From Kiloniella spongiae (GTDB lineage Bacteria; Pseudomonadota; Alphaproteobacteria; Kiloniellales; Kiloniellaceae): a stretch of 64,000 nucleotides of DNA. Under the pieces are notes generated by a model. It did not search any database. It saw only the letters and a program-made list of their open reading frames with translations, and was not told where the DNA came from. This document shows, in pieces, positions 62,527 through 64,000 of the stretch; the first letter of the stretch is position 1, and each line of letters opens with the position of its first letter. The translations under genes and the position numbers were made by a program. The stretch lies in contig NZ_LAQL01000016.1 in assembly GCF_001026905.1 (NCBI RefSeq), forward strand, positions 1-64,000. Direction: 5' to 3'.

Positions 62527-63735
62527 CTAGATCACATTAAGTTCTTTAACAGGCGTTTTATTGATAATTCTTTCCATGCCAAAGATTGATAAATCCAGAC
62601 TCCTGTATTTTCCATAGATAATCAACTCTGACAAAGCACGCCCGACTGCGGGCGCCTGTTGCAGGCCATGCCCACTGAAGCCGTTGGCAAAGTACAAATT
62701 GCCAACATCCGGGTGTGTTCCCAAGACGACGTTTTGATCCAACAGGTTGTATGCGTAATGTCCAGCCCATGCATTGATCTGTTTGATAGATTCAAAAGCG
62801 GTCACTCGATTGGCAAGGGTGGGCCAGATATGTTCGTCGAAAAGACTGTAATCCACGTGATAATCAAAACACTCGGGGTCATGACCATCCAGCGGAGAGG
62901 TGCCACAGATAAAGTGTTCGCCCTCTGGCCTGAAATAAACCCCGTTGGTATCGACCACAAGCGGGCTATTAGCTATTTCTTCGCGACAGTTAAAGACAAA
63001 GACACATCGTTTGCGGCTTTCAATGGGAATATCAATGCCAGCCATAGCGGCAATCCGCGACGCCATAGGCCCCGCAGCATTAATAAAGTGTTCGCCAGAG
63101 ATTTTTTCGACAGAAGCACTTTCTGAGGTTTTCAATTCAGCAGCGACAATCTCGCCACCAGATTTTTCAAATCCTGTAACTTCGCCGTCCTTATATATAA
63201 CGCCTAGTTCCTTATTCTTTGCCCTGAACAATTGCAACAGGCTATAGGCATCAAACCAGCCTTCACCAGAAAGCCCCAAAGACCCCAGTGCAACATCATC
63301 ACAGTTCATCCAGGGGAAACGTTCTTTTAAAAGGGCAGGGGTTAGAAGCGAGATGTCAGCCCCGAGTTCCTTTTGTATAAGATTGTTATTTCGAAGTGTT
63401 TCCTGCCCCTTATCACTGGCAAGAAGCAAATATCCCTTTTCCTGTAGGCCTATATCCAGCGCATTAGTTGGCTGTTGTTCATTTTCCAATGCCAGGTGTT
63501 CAGAAAGGTTCCGCAGGAAATCTATACCAAAGAGGGATATATTGATATTTTCAGGTGTTGAAAATTGCTGTCGAATTGACGCGGCGGACAAGGTTGTCGA
63601 CGATCCTTGATAGCTGCTGTCTTTTTCTATGACGGTAATCTTCCCATTAAATGTCGTATCACTTGCCAGAAAGAAGGCTGCGGCACTGCCAATAATGCCT
63701 CCACCGACAATAACGACATCTGATGTCTTGGTCAT
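62527..63735 (-). CDS. FAD-dependent oxidoreductase of the DAO family
   Basis: This 402-residue protein has the N-terminal dinucleotide-binding motif VVIVGGGIIGSAAAFFLA, TTLSAASIRQQFS (substrate or FAD region), HFINAAGPMASRIAAMAGID, PEGEHFICGTSPL, and the C-terminal LYFANGFSGHGLQQAPAVGR that closes the FAD site. DAO-family members oxidise amino acids, sarcosine, glycine or glycerol phosphate; the substrate is not inferable. Its 3' end is duplicated in decayed form at 58794-58936. It converges with the PP2C gene and has a TATAAT-like site at 63853-63867. Confidence 0.92.
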   Translation of the reverse strand: MTKTSDVVIVGGGIIGSAAAFFLASDTTFNGKITVIEKDSSYQGSSTTLSAASIRQQFSTPENINISLFGIDFLRNLSEHLALENEQQPTNALDIGLQEKGYLLLASDKGQETLRNNNLIQKELGADISLLTPALLKERFPWMNCDDVALGSLGLSGEGWFDAYSLLQLFRAKNKELGVIYKDGEVTGFEKSGGEIVAAELKTSESASVEKISGEHFINAAGPMASRIAAMAGIDIPIESRKRCVFVFNCREEIANSPLVVDTNGVYFRPEGEHFICGTSPLDGHDPECFDYHVDYSLFDEHIWPTLANRVTAFESIKQINAWAGHYAYNLLDQNVVLGTHPDVGNLYFANGFSGHGLQQAPAVGRALSELIIYGKYRSLDLSIFGMERIINKTPVKELNVI

Positions 63736-63852
63736 ACATGCTCCATATTTAATATAATATACAAAGCAGCATCTTTACGCGCAGCGATCTTACAGACAAC
63801 AGATTTGTTTCTTCCCCGTAAAAATTTATTTGTGGATAAAAAGTTCAAATTT

Positions 63853-63867
63853 ATGGGGTATTATATT
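63853..63867 (-). promoter_or_regulatory. 15-mer with TATAAT upstream of the FAD oxidoreductase gene
   Basis: On the minus strand AATATAATACCCCAT, identical to the 15-mer before phhA (43879-43893), lies about 120 bases upstream of the oxidoreductase ATG. It may be a -10 region within a shared regulatory site. The rest of 63736-64000 is AT-rich with no gene recognised. Confidence 0.4.
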
Positions 63868-64000
63868 ACCGTAATTTTAACTTATTGTTTTTATTGATAA
63901 AATAAATTTGTAGTGGAATATTTTTGTTTGACAGCTGTTCTACACTGTATTAGAACCCACCAACGCAAGAGCACTAAGGTGTGTCTTGCCCCTTATGACA

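Noticed and set aside
62659-63126. Plus-strand frame of about 155 codons inside the FAD oxidoreductase gene
   Set aside because: It is complementary to conserved DAO-family sequence, with no SD and no domain.
1-64000. CRISPR array, prophage, integrative element or insertion sequence
   Set aside because: No regularly spaced repeats, transposase, integrase or phage structural genes were seen; the only repeat of note is the oxidoreductase gene remnant.

Overview
The window looks like part of an alphaproteobacterial chromosome of moderately low GC content, probably an aerobic or microaerobic, motile, polyhydroxyalkanoate-using heterotroph. The evidence is gene order and family type: rpiB-glyA-nrdR-ribD-ribE-ribBA-ribH-nusB-thiL, bamE-like / cytochrome bc1 chaperone / yceD-rpmF-plsX-fabH-ihfA-merR-tRNA-Pro, a complete ccoNOQP-ccoGHIS set next to an FNR-type regulator, a SAM-II riboswitch before metY, and an LdtR-like MarR regulator. 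The genus cannot be fixed from the sequence. No rRNA, CRISPR array, prophage or intact insertion sequence was seen.

Layout. 0.3-5.8 kb: leftward genes for N-end-rule transferase Bpt, a PAP2 phosphatase, an RDD membrane protein, MotB/MotA and an EamA exporter. 6.0-12.9 kb: flavin reductase, a cystathionine gamma-lyase/synthase-type gene interrupted by one in-frame TGA, an HdeA-like periplasmic protein, threonine ammonia-lyase, a penicillin-acylase-type hydrolase and a cation diffusion facilitator. 12.9-18.7 kb: a LysR regulator divergent from a PhyH dioxygenase plus HD-domain oxygenase pair (a likely oxidative phosphonate pathway), malonyl-CoA decarboxylase and a TetR/TfoX pair. 18.7-25.6 kb: 1-Cys peroxiredoxin, hemB, CpdB, metY and its riboswitch, and the MarR regulator. 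26.5-33.8 kb: the one-carbon and riboflavin operon. 33.9-42.6 kb: envelope, respiratory-assembly and lipid-synthesis genes, rpmF, tRNA-Pro, an orphan MlaF-like ATPase and YigZ. 43.0-44.9 kb: phenylalanine hydroxylase, Lrp and GNAT. 45.0-54.6 kb: cbb3 oxidase, its assembly genes and FNR, with two near-identical FNR boxes. 54.7-54.9 kb: an unassigned, highly structured RNA candidate. 55-58.7 kb: HpcH/HpaI aldolase, SPOR lipoprotein, PHA depolymerase and two small unknown genes. 58.8-63.7 kb: a PAS / soluble MCP / STAS / REC-PP2C signalling module lying between an intact FAD oxidoreductase gene and a decayed copy of that gene's 3' end.

How it fits together. The cbb3 oxidase, its copper pump and assembly proteins and the FNR regulator form a low-oxygen respiration unit. 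The PAS domain of the 59-62 kb module has Aer-like (FAD/redox) residues, so that module may also sense redox state, here feeding a partner-switching output. The best candidates for undescribed biology are the structured RNA (54.75-54.92 kb), the flanked PAS-MCP-STAS-PP2C module, a perfect 31-bp operator-like palindrome in front of the LysR/phosphonate genes, and an SD-sequestering hairpin before the HdeA-like gene.
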